From an uncultured Oscillospiraceae bacterium (lineage in GTDB: Bacteria > Bacillota > Clostridia > Oscillospirales > Oscillospiraceae), in the NCBI GenBank assembly GCA_948766235.1, contig CAQCFX010000001.1, positions 1-54,213 on the forward strand: a stretch of 54,213 bases of DNA, read 5' to 3'. Positions 7,661 through 16,310 of the stretch are shown one piece after another; positions within the stretch are counted from its first letter, which is position 1, and the number at the start of each line of letters is the position of its first letter. The position numbers and the translations under genes were made by a program. The notes beneath the pieces are model-generated. The model had not been told where the DNA came from, did not search any database, and worked only from the letters and a program-made list of their open reading frames with translations.

Positions 7661-8823
7661 ACCGTCAGCCACCTCTCTCCCTCGCTGTCCAGCACCAGCA
7701 CCCGCGCCGCGCCCTTCTCCCGGGCCAGGTTCAGGGTGCTGTCCACCGTGCGGCAGGGGGACAATTCACAGCTGCCCGCCGGGCGGCCGTCCACCACCGC
7801 CAGCGCCTGGGCGAGCAGGCCGGGGCCGTAGTGGATGACGGTCTCCAGCCGGGGAGTCTCCACGCTCAGGCACGCCCCCACCGCGTCCACATCCACGGCA
7901 AAGCCGATGGCCTCCGCCCGCCGCCCGAACTGCTCCATCAACCCGTCGTACCGGCCCCCGGACAGCACCGGCGCGCCCGCGCCCGCGGCGTACCCCCGGA
8001 ACACCAGCCCCGTGTAGTAATCCAGCTGGTGCACCAGCCCCAGGTCGAAGCGCACGCAGTCTCCATACCCGGCGGCGGACAGTTCACCGTACAGCCGGCG
8101 CAGATGGTCCAGGCTGCCGCAGGGTCCGGCCAGCGCCTGGGCCTCGTCCAGCACCTCCACCCCGCCGAACAGGTAGGGCAGGCGGCGCAGGGCGGCGCAG
8201 GCCTCCTCCCCCCGATAGGGTTCCAGCAGGTCGTTGAGCAGGGCATAGTTTTTGCCCTCAATGGCGGCGCGCAGCCGTTCCAGCTCCTCCGGCCCCATAT
8301 TCATCCGGCCCGCCAGCGCCCGGTAAAACCCGGCGTGGCCCAGCTCGATGTGGAACTGCTTTAGCCCGCAGCCGCGCAGCGCGTCCACCGCCATAGCCAC
8401 CATCTCCAAATCGGCCTTGTCCCCCACCGCGCCGATCATCTCCACACCGCACTGGGCAATCTCGCTGCTGCCGCCCTGGTGGGCCCGCTCGGAGCGGAAC
8501 ACGGTCTGCTGGTAGTACAGCCGCTGGGGAAGGGGCAGATGCTTCAGCTTGGTGGCCGCCACCCGGGCGATGGGGGCGGTACAGTCGGGCCGCATCACCA
8601 TGATCCGCCCGGAGCGGTCGATGATTTTCAGCATGGCCTCCTGGGGGATGGGGTTGCCGGACTGAACGAACAGGTCGTAATACTCCACCTCGGGGGTGAT
8701 AACCTCGGTGCAGCCCCGGCGGCGGAACAGCTCCACCAGGGCGTCCTGCACCTGGCGGCGCTCCAGGCACTCGGAGAATAGGCGGTCCCGGGTGCCCTCA
8801 GGGGTGTTGATGCGGATGTTCAT
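7657..8823 (-). CDS. hisZ: ATP phosphoribosyltransferase regulatory subunit (HisRS-like)
   Basis: 388 residues, a class II synthetase-like paralogue of histidyl-tRNA synthetase without the anticodon-binding domain. Motif 2-like MRPDCTAPIARV and RLYYQQTVFRSERAHQGGSSE are visible, and LDYYTGLVFRGY and LSGGRYDGL resemble HisRS histidine-binding loops. It allosterically completes short HisG. It is the first gene of the his operon. The start at 8823 follows TTTGGAGGCC; a longer reading crosses the promoter. Confidence 0.93.
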   Translation of the reverse strand: MNIRINTPEGTRDRLFSECLERRQVQDALVELFRRRGCTEVITPEVEYYDLFVQSGNPIPQEAMLKIIDRSGRIMVMRPDCTAPIARVAATKLKHLPLPQRLYYQQTVFRSERAHQGGSSEIAQCGVEMIGAVGDKADLEMVAMAVDALRGCGLKQFHIELGHAGFYRALAGRMNMGPEELERLRAAIEGKNYALLNDLLEPYRGEEACAALRRLPYLFGGVEVLDEAQALAGPCGSLDHLRRLYGELSAAGYGDCVRFDLGLVHQLDYYTGLVFRGYAAGAGAPVLSGGRYDGLMEQFGRRAEAIGFAVDVDAVGACLSVETPRLETVIHYGPGLLAQALAVVDGRPAGSCELSPCRTVDSTLNLAREKGAARVLVLDSEGERWLTV

Positions 8824-8863
8824 GGGAATGGCCTCCAAATTCTTTAGCTCGCTAATGTGATGA

Positions 8864-8892
8864 ATGATATCACATCCCCGCCGCGCTGTCAA
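8864..8892 (-). promoter_or_regulatory. his operon promoter
   Basis: On the minus strand TTGACA (8892-8887), 17-bp spacer ending TGA, TATCAT (8869-8864). The start of transcription is expected near 8857, leaving a leader of about 35 bases without a visible T-box or histidine-rich leader peptide. The -35 box lies inside the last codons of the upstream GNAT gene. Eleven bases, TGTGATATCAT, are identical to the tyrS T-box promoter. Confidence 0.75.
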
Positions 8893-9406
8893 CACCTTCT
8901 TTTTGCAGGAGATTGATGATAAGCTCCTCATCCCCAAACTGTTCCTTCCCCCAGTATCGAAAGCCCAGCTTCTCCTGAAGCCCCCGCGAGGCCTCGTTAG
9001 CGGCTTGATACTCACAGTCGATGTAATCTACACCTTCCCGGAGCATTTGCGTTGTCAAGCATTGCAATGCTTCCAGCATCAGACCCTTTCTCTGCTCCCA
9101 TACCGCAATGGCAAAGCTAATCGATGCCCCTCTTTTCCCCGCAAACTTTGGGTCACCCGCCACTTTTTCAGAAGGCGGCTCAACGAAAATATGCCCGATG
9201 ACCCTGCCGCTGTCTCTGCCGATCAGCGCGATGAACTCTCCGTTTTCCAAAAGCCACTGGAAGGTCTCCTGGGCGGAGGCCCGGTCATCCACGCCGCGCA
9301 GGCCCAGCATATTCTGAAGCTCCCGATCCATTATATACGCAAAATAATCCTCAAAATCAGCGGGAATGTGCGGCCTCAAAATCAGCCGCTCCGTCTCAAT
9401 ACGCAT
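8870..9406 (-). CDS. GNAT-family acetyltransferase (RimJ/RimL-like)
   Basis: 178 residues opening MRIETERLILRPHIPADFED, the RimJ/RimL-type GNAT N-terminus. A central ISFAIAVWEQRKGLMLEAL corresponds to the acetyl-CoA helix, and NEASRGLQEKLGFRYWGK to the C-terminal motif. The usual R/Q-x-x-G-x-G/A loop appears as EQRKGLM. The acceptor is unknown. It starts 13 bases after the polC stop, so it is probably cotranscribed with polC, and its 3' end carries the his promoter. Confidence 0.85.
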   Translation of the reverse strand: MRIETERLILRPHIPADFEDYFAYIMDRELQNMLGLRGVDDRASAQETFQWLLENGEFIALIGRDSGRVIGHIFVEPPSEKVAGDPKFAGKRGASISFAIAVWEQRKGLMLEALQCLTTQMLREGVDYIDCEYQAANEASRGLQEKLGFRYWGKEQFGDEELIINLLQKEGVDSAAGM

Positions 9407-9419
9407 TTTTCCGCCTCCC

Positions 9420-12400
9420 TTAAAACAGACTGAACTGGCTGCTGTCCGGCAGGTCCCCGAAGGCTCCCGCGTCCTTAAGCTGCTCCAGATGGGTGGAGGA
9501 CACCTTGCTGCACGCCAGGGAAAACTCCTCGATGGACAAAAAGTCCCTCCCCTTCCGCTTCTCCACAATATCGTCCCCCACCGTCTCGCCCAGGCCCGCC
9601 ACCGAGGTAAAGGGCGGGATGAGCGCCTGCTTCTCCTCGTCCACCAAAAACCGGGTGGACTCAGACCGGCAGATATCCATCCGGGCGAAGCTGAACCCCC
9701 GCAGATAGAACTCATAGCACACCTCCAGGGTGGTGAGCATATCCTCCTCCACCGCCGAGGGGCGGTCCTTCTTCTCCTTGGCGTTCTTTTTAGCGTTAAT
9801 CTCCGCCATTTTGTGCTTGACCACGTTCATCCCCCGGCACATATACTTCTCGTCAAAGGCCTTGGCCCGGATGGAGAAATAGGCGGCGTAAAAGGCCAGC
9901 GGCCGGTGCACCTTGAACCAAGCGATGCGGAAGGCCATCATCACGTAGGCCACGGCGTGGGCCTTGGGGAACAGGTAGGCAATCTTTTTGCACGACTCGA
10001 TGTACCACTCGGGCACGCCGTGCTCCTTCATCTCCTCCTCCGCCCCTTCGGGCAGGCCCCGGCCCTTGCGCACCGCCTCCATAATCTTAAAGGCCCTGGT
10101 GTCCTTGAACCCTTTGGAAATGAGGAAAATCATAATGTCGTCCCGGCAGCCGATGGCCTCGTTGACCTTGGCGGTGCCCGAAGTGATAAGGTCCTTTGCG
10201 TTGCCCAGCCACACGTCGGTGCCGTGGGAGAAGCCGGACAGCCGCACCAGAATGTCAAATTGATTGGGGTGGGTGTCCTCCAGCATCCCCCGGACAAAGG
10301 AGGTGCCGAACTCCGGGATGGCCACCGCCCCCGTGGGGCCCAGCACCGGGTCGTCGGTAAAGCCCAGCTCCTCCGAGCTGGTGAACAGGCTCATGGTCTT
10401 GGGGTCGTCCAGGGGAATCTTTCGGGCGTTCACATGGGTAATGTCCTCCAGCATCCGAATCATGGACGGGTCGTCGTGGCCCAGCATATCCAGCTTCAGC
10501 AGGTTGGACTCCATGGAGTGGTATTCAAAGTGGGTGGTGATGATGTCCGAGTCCTTGTCGTCCGCCGGGTGCTGCACCGGGCAGAAGTCGTAAATCTCCT
10601 TGTCCTGGGGGATGACCACCATGCCGCCGGGGTGCTGGCCGGTGGTGCGCTTGACCCCCTCGCACCCCTTGGCCAGCCGCAGCACCTCGGCAAAGGGCAC
10701 GTCCTGCCGCCCCACCTGCTCCAAATATTTGCGCACGTAGCCGATGGCGGTTTTTTCCGCCACCGTGCCGATGGTCCCCGCCCGGAACACATGGTCCTTG
10801 CCGAACAGCTCAAAGGTGTATTTGTGGGCGCTGGACTGGTACTCGCCGGAGAAATTCAGGTCGATATCGGGCACCTTGTCGCCGCCGAAGCCCAAAAACG
10901 TTTCGAAGGGGATGTTAAACCCGTCCTTCTCATAGTCCGCGCCGCACACTGGGCACTTCATGTCCGGCATATCCGCGCCGCAGCCGTAAGGGTGAGCCGG
11001 GTCCTGGGCGTAGTCAAAGTCGGCGTGCTTGCACTTGGGGCAGCGGTAGTGGGCGGGCAGGGAGTTCACCTCGGTGATGCCCGACATGAACGCCACCAGG
11101 GACGAACCCACCGACCCTCGGGACCCCACCAGATAGCCGTGCTCCAGCGAGTTCTGCACCAGCTTCTGGGCGGACATATAGATTACGTCGTAGTGGCAGC
11201 CGATGATGTCCCTCAGCTCCGCGTTGATGCGGTCCTGGACGATCTGGGGCGGGTTGTCGCCGTAGAGGGCGTGGGCCTTGCCCCACACCAGGTCCTTCAG
11301 CTCCCCCTCGGAATTTTCCAGCTTGGGGGTGAACAGCCCGTCGGGCAGGGGGCGCACATGGTCGCACCAGTCCGCCACCTTCCGGGGGTTGTCTATGACC
11401 ACCTCCCGGGCCTTCTCCTTACCCAGATAGGAAAACTCCTCCAGCATCTCGTCCGTGGTGCGGAAGTACAGGGGATTGGGCTGGTCGGCGTCCTCAAACT
11501 CCTTGGCCGCCAGCAGGATATGGCGGTAAATCTCCTCCTCCGGCTCCATAAAGTGGACGTCCCCGGTGGCGCACACCGGCTTGCCCAGCCGCTCGCCCAG
11601 GGCGGCCACCCGGCGGTTGAAGGCGCGCAGGTCCTCCCGGTCCCGGGCGATGCTCCTGCCCTCCTTGTCCGGGCGGAGCATATAGGCGTTGTTGGCCAGG
11701 GGCTGAATCTCCAGAAAGTCGTACCACCCGGCGATGCGCTCCAGCTCCCGGTCCTCCTTTCCGTCCACCACCGCCCGGAACAGCTCCCCAGCCTCGCAGG
11801 CCGAGCCGAGAATCAGCCCCTCCCGGTTCTCGTCGATGAGGGACTTGGGCATGATGGGATAGCGGTTGAAATGGTCCAGATGGGCCTTGGACACCAGCTT
11901 GTACAAGTTGCGCACACCAGTTTGGTTTTTGGCCAGAACAATCAGGTGATAGGCGGACCGACGGCCGCGCCCCCCGCGCTTTGTCCCCGCCAGCGCCCGG
12001 TTAATCTGCGCCGCCCGCTCCACCCCCCGCTCCCGCAGCATAGGCAGCAGCGCCGAGAAAATCTGCCCGCAGATGTCCGCGTCGTCATAGGCCCGGTGGT
12101 GCTGGAAGGGGGGCAGGCCCAGGGCGCTGGCCACCGTATCCAGCTTGTGGTTGGGCAGCTTGGGCAGCAGGTACTGGGCCAGAATCATAGTGTCGAAATA
12201 CAGCGGGTCAAAGCTCCGGCCCGATTTCCGGCAGTACTCCCGGACAAAGCCGGTGTCAAAGGCGGCGTTGTGGGCGCACAAGGGCGCGTCCCCCGCCCAG
12301 TCCAGGAACGCGTCCACCGCCTCACACGGCGCGGGCGCGTCCCGCAGCAGCTCGTCGGTGATGCCGGTGAGGGACACCGTTTTCGCGCTGAGCAGGTGCC

Positions 12401-13580
12401 CCGGCTGGGCAAAGGAGGCGAACTTGTCCACCACTTTTCCGTCCCGCACGCGCACCGCGCCAATCTCGATGATGGCGTCAGTGCGGGCGTCCAGGCCGGT
12501 GGTCTCCAGGTCGAAGGCCACAAACTCCCCGTCCAGCGGCAGGTCGCCGGGGCCGTGGACCGCCGTCACCTCGTCCACATCGTTCTGATAGTACGCCTCC
12601 ACCCCGTAGAGGACCTTAATCTTCTCCCCCCGGCCCGAGGCGTTGTAGGCGTCGGGGAAGGACTGCACCACCCCGTGGTCGGTGATGGCGATGGCCGGGT
12701 GGCCCCACTCAATGGCCCGCTTCACCGCCGCCTTGGCGTCGCACAGCGCGTCCATGGAGGACATTTTGGTGTGCAGGTGGAGCTCCACCCGCTTGTCCGG
12801 GGCGGCGTCCTTCCGGCCCTCGGGCTTGGGCGCCTCGTTGATGCCGTAGGGCTCCAGCACCAAATCCCCATTGTCAAACCGGCCCAGCGTGAGCCGCCCC
12901 TGGATTTGGAGCCGCTGGCCCTTTTTCACCTGGTCAATGATGGGCTTGGCCTCCTCCCCCTCCATAAACTTGGTCACCCGGATGGAGCCGGTGAGGTCGG
13001 TAACGTCAAAGCACACCACCCAGGCCTTGCGGCGGGTGAGCTCCCGGTGCTCGATGTTGAATACCTCGCCCTCCACCAGCACGCTTCCCATATCCAGCGC
13101 CAGCTCCCCGATGGGGGTGGGCTTCTTCTTGCCGGTGATTTTGCCGTAAATCTGCTTGATTCGCTTTCCGCCCCCTCCCGCGGCGGGGGCGGAGGCCCGC
13201 ATCAGCTTGCGGCGCATGGCCGCCATCTGGGCCTCCAGGTCCTGGACGGGCGCGGGCTGCTGTTTCGGCGCGGGCTGCTCCACAGGGGCGGACGCGGGCG
13301 CTTGCTCCGGCGGGGCGGGCGGCGTAATCCCAGCAGCCTCCCCCTGCCCTTCGGCCTTGGGCGTTTCCACCGCCACCACAGCGGCGCTGAGGCCAAAGGT
13401 CTGTTTCAGGCACTGTTCCGCCTGGGCCAGCGTTTCACGTGAAACATCCGTTCCAACCGCAGTCACCTCCATGGTCCGCTGGGCCCGGAGCACCCGGACC
13501 TGGACGGGATAGTCCCCTAAAACGGCCAAAACCCCTTCCGGGAAGGGGCAGTTGGCAAAAGTCTGTTGAAAGGTTGGCAT
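9420..13580 (-). CDS. polC: DNA polymerase III alpha subunit, PolC type with built-in proofreading exonuclease
   Basis: 1386 residues; family members are around 1430. Order: N-terminal domain, a low-complexity Pro/Ala linker near residues 75-130, OB fold near 165-250, and a PHP domain starting KRVELHLHTKMSSMDAL near 265. A DEDD exonuclease is inserted in it near 345-515 (FVAFDLETTG, then HNAAFDTGFV and HRAYDDADICG). Next comes a zinc-binding region near 845 (YRCPKCKHADF and CPVCGAD). The polymerase active site PDIDLNFSGEYQ is near 903. It is the essential replicative polymerase of low-GC-type Gram-positives, and ends the pyrH-to-polC block. A parS-like sequence is embedded near residue 45. 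Confidence 0.98.
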   Translation of the reverse strand: MPTFQQTFANCPFPEGVLAVLGDYPVQVRVLRAQRTMEVTAVGTDVSRETLAQAEQCLKQTFGLSAAVVAVETPKAEGQGEAAGITPPAPPEQAPASAPVEQPAPKQQPAPVQDLEAQMAAMRRKLMRASAPAAGGGGKRIKQIYGKITGKKKPTPIGELALDMGSVLVEGEVFNIEHRELTRRKAWVVCFDVTDLTGSIRVTKFMEGEEAKPIIDQVKKGQRLQIQGRLTLGRFDNGDLVLEPYGINEAPKPEGRKDAAPDKRVELHLHTKMSSMDALCDAKAAVKRAIEWGHPAIAITDHGVVQSFPDAYNASGRGEKIKVLYGVEAYYQNDVDEVTAVHGPGDLPLDGEFVAFDLETTGLDARTDAIIEIGAVRVRDGKVVDKFASFAQPGHLLSAKTVSLTGITDELLRDAPAPCEAVDAFLDWAGDAPLCAHNAAFDTGFVREYCRKSGRSFDPLYFDTMILAQYLLPKLPNHKLDTVASALGLPPFQHHRAYDDADICGQIFSALLPMLRERGVERAAQINRALAGTKRGGRGRRSAYHLIVLAKNQTGVRNLYKLVSKAHLDHFNRYPIMPKSLIDENREGLILGSACEAGELFRAVVDGKEDRELERIAGWYDFLEIQPLANNAYMLRPDKEGRSIARDREDLRAFNRRVAALGERLGKPVCATGDVHFMEPEEEIYRHILLAAKEFEDADQPNPLYFRTTDEMLEEFSYLGKEKAREVVIDNPRKVADWCDHVRPLPDGLFTPKLENSEGELKDLVWGKAHALYGDNPPQIVQDRINAELRDIIGCHYDVIYMSAQKLVQNSLEHGYLVGSRGSVGSSLVAFMSGITEVNSLPAHYRCPKCKHADFDYAQDPAHPYGCGADMPDMKCPVCGADYEKDGFNIPFETFLGFGGDKVPDIDLNFSGEYQSSAHKYTFELFGKDHVFRAGTIGTVAEKTAIGYVRKYLEQVGRQDVPFAEVLRLAKGCEGVKRTTGQHPGGMVVIPQDKEIYDFCPVQHPADDKDSDIITTHFEYHSMESNLLKLDMLGHDDPSMIRMLEDITHVNARKIPLDDPKTMSLFTSSEELGFTDDPVLGPTGAVAIPEFGTSFVRGMLEDTHPNQFDILVRLSGFSHGTDVWLGNAKDLITSGTAKVNEAIGCRDDIMIFLISKGFKDTRAFKIMEAVRKGRGLPEGAEEEMKEHGVPEWYIESCKKIAYLFPKAHAVAYVMMAFRIAWFKVHRPLAFYAAYFSIRAKAFDEKYMCRGMNVVKHKMAEINAKKNAKEKKDRPSAVEEDMLTTLEVCYEFYLRGFSFARMDICRSESTRFLVDEEKQALIPPFTSVAGLGETVGDDIVEKRKGRDFLSIEEFSLACSKVSSTHLEQLKDAGAFGDLPDSSQFSLF
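13431..13446. promoter_or_regulatory. parS-like centromere site (ParB/Spo0J binding) inside polC
   Basis: CGTTTCACGTGAAACA matches the bacterial parS consensus TGTTTCACGTGAAACA at 15 of 16 positions and is palindromic over the inner 14 bases. In the polC frame it uses TCA and CGT codons, which are uncommon in this GC-rich gene, consistent with retention for DNA binding. parS sites usually cluster in the origin-proximal part of the chromosome. Confidence 0.75.
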
Positions 13581-13596
13581 CGTTCTGTCTCGCTCC

Positions 13597-14148
13597 TTAT
13601 CTTTTGCTGCGCTTGATGGAGTAGTTGGCGGTGTCGATCACACCCTGGTTGTTTTGGTGGGATTTCTCCCGGACTCCCACAAACGTCATGCCGCACTTGC
13701 CCATGACGCCGCCGGAATGGGGGTTGTTCACGTCATGGCGGGCCACAATCCGCTCCACCCCCACCTGTTCAAACAGGAAATCAATCACCGCGCCCAGCGC
13801 CTCGCTCATGATTCCTTGATGCCACCAGCGTTTGCCCATGCAATAGCCAATCTCCGGAACCTCTCCGCCCTCACGCCAATGACATACGTCGATGCTCCCG
13901 ATGGGCTGGGGGCCGTTTTCTTTTAATGTAATGGCCCAGCGGTAGCAGTCCTTCTGCCCGTACTGGGGCACCCACTCGCCCAGGATTCCCTCTGTCACCG
14001 ACACGCCGGCGTGGGCGGGCCAGGTCAAATACTTTGTCACCTCGCCGTCCGACGCCCAGTTGTCAAACATGGCCTGGGCGTCTGACAGCTCGAACCGGCG
14101 CAGAATCAGCCGCTCCGTCTCTATGTACTGCGTTCCGATGTGGTTCAT
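13597..14148 (-). CDS. GNAT-family acetyltransferase (RimJ/RimL-like)
   Basis: 183 residues. QYIETERLILRRFELSDAQAMFDNW is the typical start, EIGYCMGKRWWHQGIMSEAL the acetyl-CoA site with Q-x-G-x-M, and NNPHSGGVMGKCGMTFVG the distal motif. The acceptor cannot be assigned. It lies 10 bases after ispG and 16 bases before polC, an insertion into the otherwise conserved ispG-polC junction. The two GNATs flanking polC share the family but are not close duplicates by eye. Confidence 0.87.
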   Translation of the reverse strand: MNHIGTQYIETERLILRRFELSDAQAMFDNWASDGEVTKYLTWPAHAGVSVTEGILGEWVPQYGQKDCYRWAITLKENGPQPIGSIDVCHWREGGEVPEIGYCMGKRWWHQGIMSEALGAVIDFLFEQVGVERIVARHDVNNPHSGGVMGKCGMTFVGVREKSHQNNQGVIDTANYSIKRSKR

Positions 14149-14158
14149 AGCGCTCCCC

Positions 14159-15196
14159 TCACAGCTCCTCAATCAGCTTCATCAGCCCGGGCACCAGCTG
14201 CTCCTCCGGCACCCTGGCCACAATCTCTCCGTGCTTGAACAGCACGCCCTCACCCTTTCCGCCCGCCAGCCCCACGTCGGCGTGGCGGGCCTCGCCGGGG
14301 CCGTTGACCACGCACCCCATCACCGCCACGGTAATGGGCTTGTCCACACCCTTTAAAAGCTCCTCCACCTGTTTCGCCATGGGAATCAGGTCAATCTGGG
14401 TGCGCCCGCAGGTGGGGCAGGCGATCAGCTCCGGGCCCTCCCTGCGCAGGCCGATGGCCTTTAAAATCCGCCGGGCGGCGTAGATTTCCTCCACCGGGTC
14501 GGCGGTGAGGGACACCCGCAGGGTGTCCCCAATGCCTAAAGCCAGCAGCCCGCCAATCCCCGCCGCCGCCTTCAGCTCACCCATCTCTCGGGTGCCCGCC
14601 TCGGTGACGCCCAGGTGCAGGGGGTAGCCGTACCCCTCCGCCATCAGCTGGTAGGCCCGCATGGTGACGGGCACCGAGGAGGCCTTCAGCGACACGCAGA
14701 TATCCTCAAAGCCGTACCGCTCCAGCAGGCGGATGTGGCCCAGGGCGCTTTCCACCATGGCCTCCGGCGTGGGGCCGCTGTACTTGTCCAGCAGCTCCTT
14801 TTCCAGCGAGCCGCCGTTCACCCCCACCCGGATGGGGATGTGCCGCTCCCGGCAGGCCCGGGCCACCGCCTCCACCCGCTCCGGCGCGCCGATGTTGCCG
14901 GGGTTGATGCGTATCTTGTCGATGCCCTGCTCCGCCGCCTCCAGGGCCAGACGGTAGTCAAAGTGGATATCCGCCACCAGGGGCACGGGGCTGCCCGCCT
15001 TCAGCGCGCCGATGGCCCTTGCCGCCGCCATATCGGGCACCGCCAAGCGGACAATGTCGCACCCCGCCGCGGCCAGCGCCCGAATCTGGGCCAGGGTGGC
15101 CTCCACGTCCTGGGTGGGGGTGTTGGTCATGGACTGGATGGACACGGGCGCGCCCCCGCCCACGGGGACGCCGCCCACATGAATCTGCCTGGTCAT
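14159..15196 (-). CDS. ispG: 4-hydroxy-3-methylbut-2-enyl diphosphate synthase
   Basis: 345 residues, normal for bacterial IspG. An iron-sulfur enzyme of the MEP isoprenoid pathway converting MEcPP to HMBPP. The barrel begins TRQIHVGGVPVGGGAPVSIQSM. The three 4Fe-4S cysteines are visible in LIACPTCGRTQIDL (two) and MGCVVNGPGEARHADVG. The ATG at 15196 has CAGGTG upstream; a GTG three codons earlier is possible. It is cotranscribed with dxr, another MEP enzyme. Confidence 0.96.
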   Translation of the reverse strand: MTRQIHVGGVPVGGGAPVSIQSMTNTPTQDVEATLAQIRALAAAGCDIVRLAVPDMAAARAIGALKAGSPVPLVADIHFDYRLALEAAEQGIDKIRINPGNIGAPERVEAVARACRERHIPIRVGVNGGSLEKELLDKYSGPTPEAMVESALGHIRLLERYGFEDICVSLKASSVPVTMRAYQLMAEGYGYPLHLGVTEAGTREMGELKAAAGIGGLLALGIGDTLRVSLTADPVEEIYAARRILKAIGLRREGPELIACPTCGRTQIDLIPMAKQVEELLKGVDKPITVAVMGCVVNGPGEARHADVGLAGGKGEGVLFKHGEIVARVPEEQLVPGLMKLIEEL

Positions 15197-15209
15197 TGCA
15201 AGCACCTGC

Positions 15210-16304
15210 CTAAGCGAAAATATTCCACACGTCGTGGAGGGCCACCACCGCCATCAGCGCCAGCAGCACCACAAAGGCCCCGGCGTGGACATAGCCCTCG
15301 TACCGCTCCGGGATGCGGCGGCGGGCCACCGCGTAGAGAAGGCTGTTGAGCAGCACGAAGAAAATCCGCCCGCCGTCCAGCGCCGGGATGGGCAGCAGGT
15401 TCATCACCGCCAGGTTGACGGCGATGAGGGCCATGAAGTAGAACACGTTCTGCACGCCCATGGCCACCGTCTCCGACTGGGAGCCCACCTCGGACACCAC
15501 GTCCACCACGCCGATGACGCCGGACAGCTCCGTCACCGCCACCCGGCCCGTCACCAAATCCCCCAGGCTCATCCACACAATGCGCACAAAGTCCACGGTT
15601 TGGGCAAAGCCCTGGGCGATGCGCTCCGGGATGGACAGCTCATCCACCCGGCCGAAAATCAGGCCGAAGCCGTGGTTGGTGTGCCCCTCAAATTCATAGT
15701 CGTACCGGCCCATGGGAAAATCCTTCAGGGTGACGCGCCGCCCGTCCCGCTCCACCACCAGGTCCACGCCCTGGCCGTCGTTGCGGGAGAGGTAGGTCTG
15801 CACGTCGGCATAGACCCAGATGCCGTGGCCGTCCACCTCCAAAATGCGGTCCCCCACCATCAGGCCGTCCGCGCCCTCGTGCTGAAAGCCGCCGGCAAAC
15901 TGGGTAATCACCGGCACACGGGCCTGGGAGACGCCCAAAAACAGCGCCACCGTAATCACCAGCCCCAGCACAAAGTTCATAAACGCCCCGGCGCACAGGA
16001 TGATGATTTTCTTCCACGCCGCCTGCCGGGAGAAAGCGCCGGGGTCGCCGGTGTCCTCGTCCTCCCCCTCCATGGCGCAGTAGCCGCCCACGGGGAACAG
16101 GCGCAGACTGTACAGGGTTTTTTCTTCCTCCCAGGGCTCCCCCGTCCCTTTCCGGCTCTGCCAGATCGCGGGACCCATGCCAATGGCAAATTCGTTCACC
16201 TTAACGCCTAAGAGCTTGGCGGTGATGAAGTGGCCGAACTCGTGGATGGCAATGAGCACGCCAAAAAGCACAATCGCCAGCAGGACATATAAGAATCTCG
16301 CCAA
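15210..16304 (-). CDS. rseP: RIP metalloprotease RseP/RasP-like (site-2 protease)
   Basis: 364 residues. Intramembrane zinc protease with HEFGH in the first transmembrane helix near residues 22-26. A PDZ domain lies around residues 130-215 (QHEGADGLMVGDRILEVDGHG), and the second catalytic motif NLLPIPALDGGRIFF is near 320, in a further helix. It cleaves membrane-bound anti-sigma factors and signal-peptide remnants; the substrate here is unknown. Six bases separate it from dxr, in the conserved dxr-rseP-ispG order. Confidence 0.95.
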   Translation of the reverse strand: MARFLYVLLAIVLFGVLIAIHEFGHFITAKLLGVKVNEFAIGMGPAIWQSRKGTGEPWEEEKTLYSLRLFPVGGYCAMEGEDEDTGDPGAFSRQAAWKKIIILCAGAFMNFVLGLVITVALFLGVSQARVPVITQFAGGFQHEGADGLMVGDRILEVDGHGIWVYADVQTYLSRNDGQGVDLVVERDGRRVTLKDFPMGRYDYEFEGHTNHGFGLIFGRVDELSIPERIAQGFAQTVDFVRIVWMSLGDLVTGRVAVTELSGVIGVVDVVSEVGSQSETVAMGVQNVFYFMALIAVNLAVMNLLPIPALDGGRIFFVLLNSLLYAVARRRIPERYEGYVHAGAFVVLLALMAVVALHDVWNIFA

Positions 16305-16310
16305 AATGTG

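Noticed and set aside
8824..8860. A histidine attenuator or T-box in front of hisZ
   Set aside because: The leader is only about 35 bases, with no His-codon run and no TGGNACC motif.
9366..13442. A 1358-codon open frame on the plus strand opposite polC
   Set aside because: It is the antisense shadow of polC in GC-rich DNA: His/Gly/Leu-rich composition, no domain, no ribosome site, while the minus strand encodes all PolC motifs.
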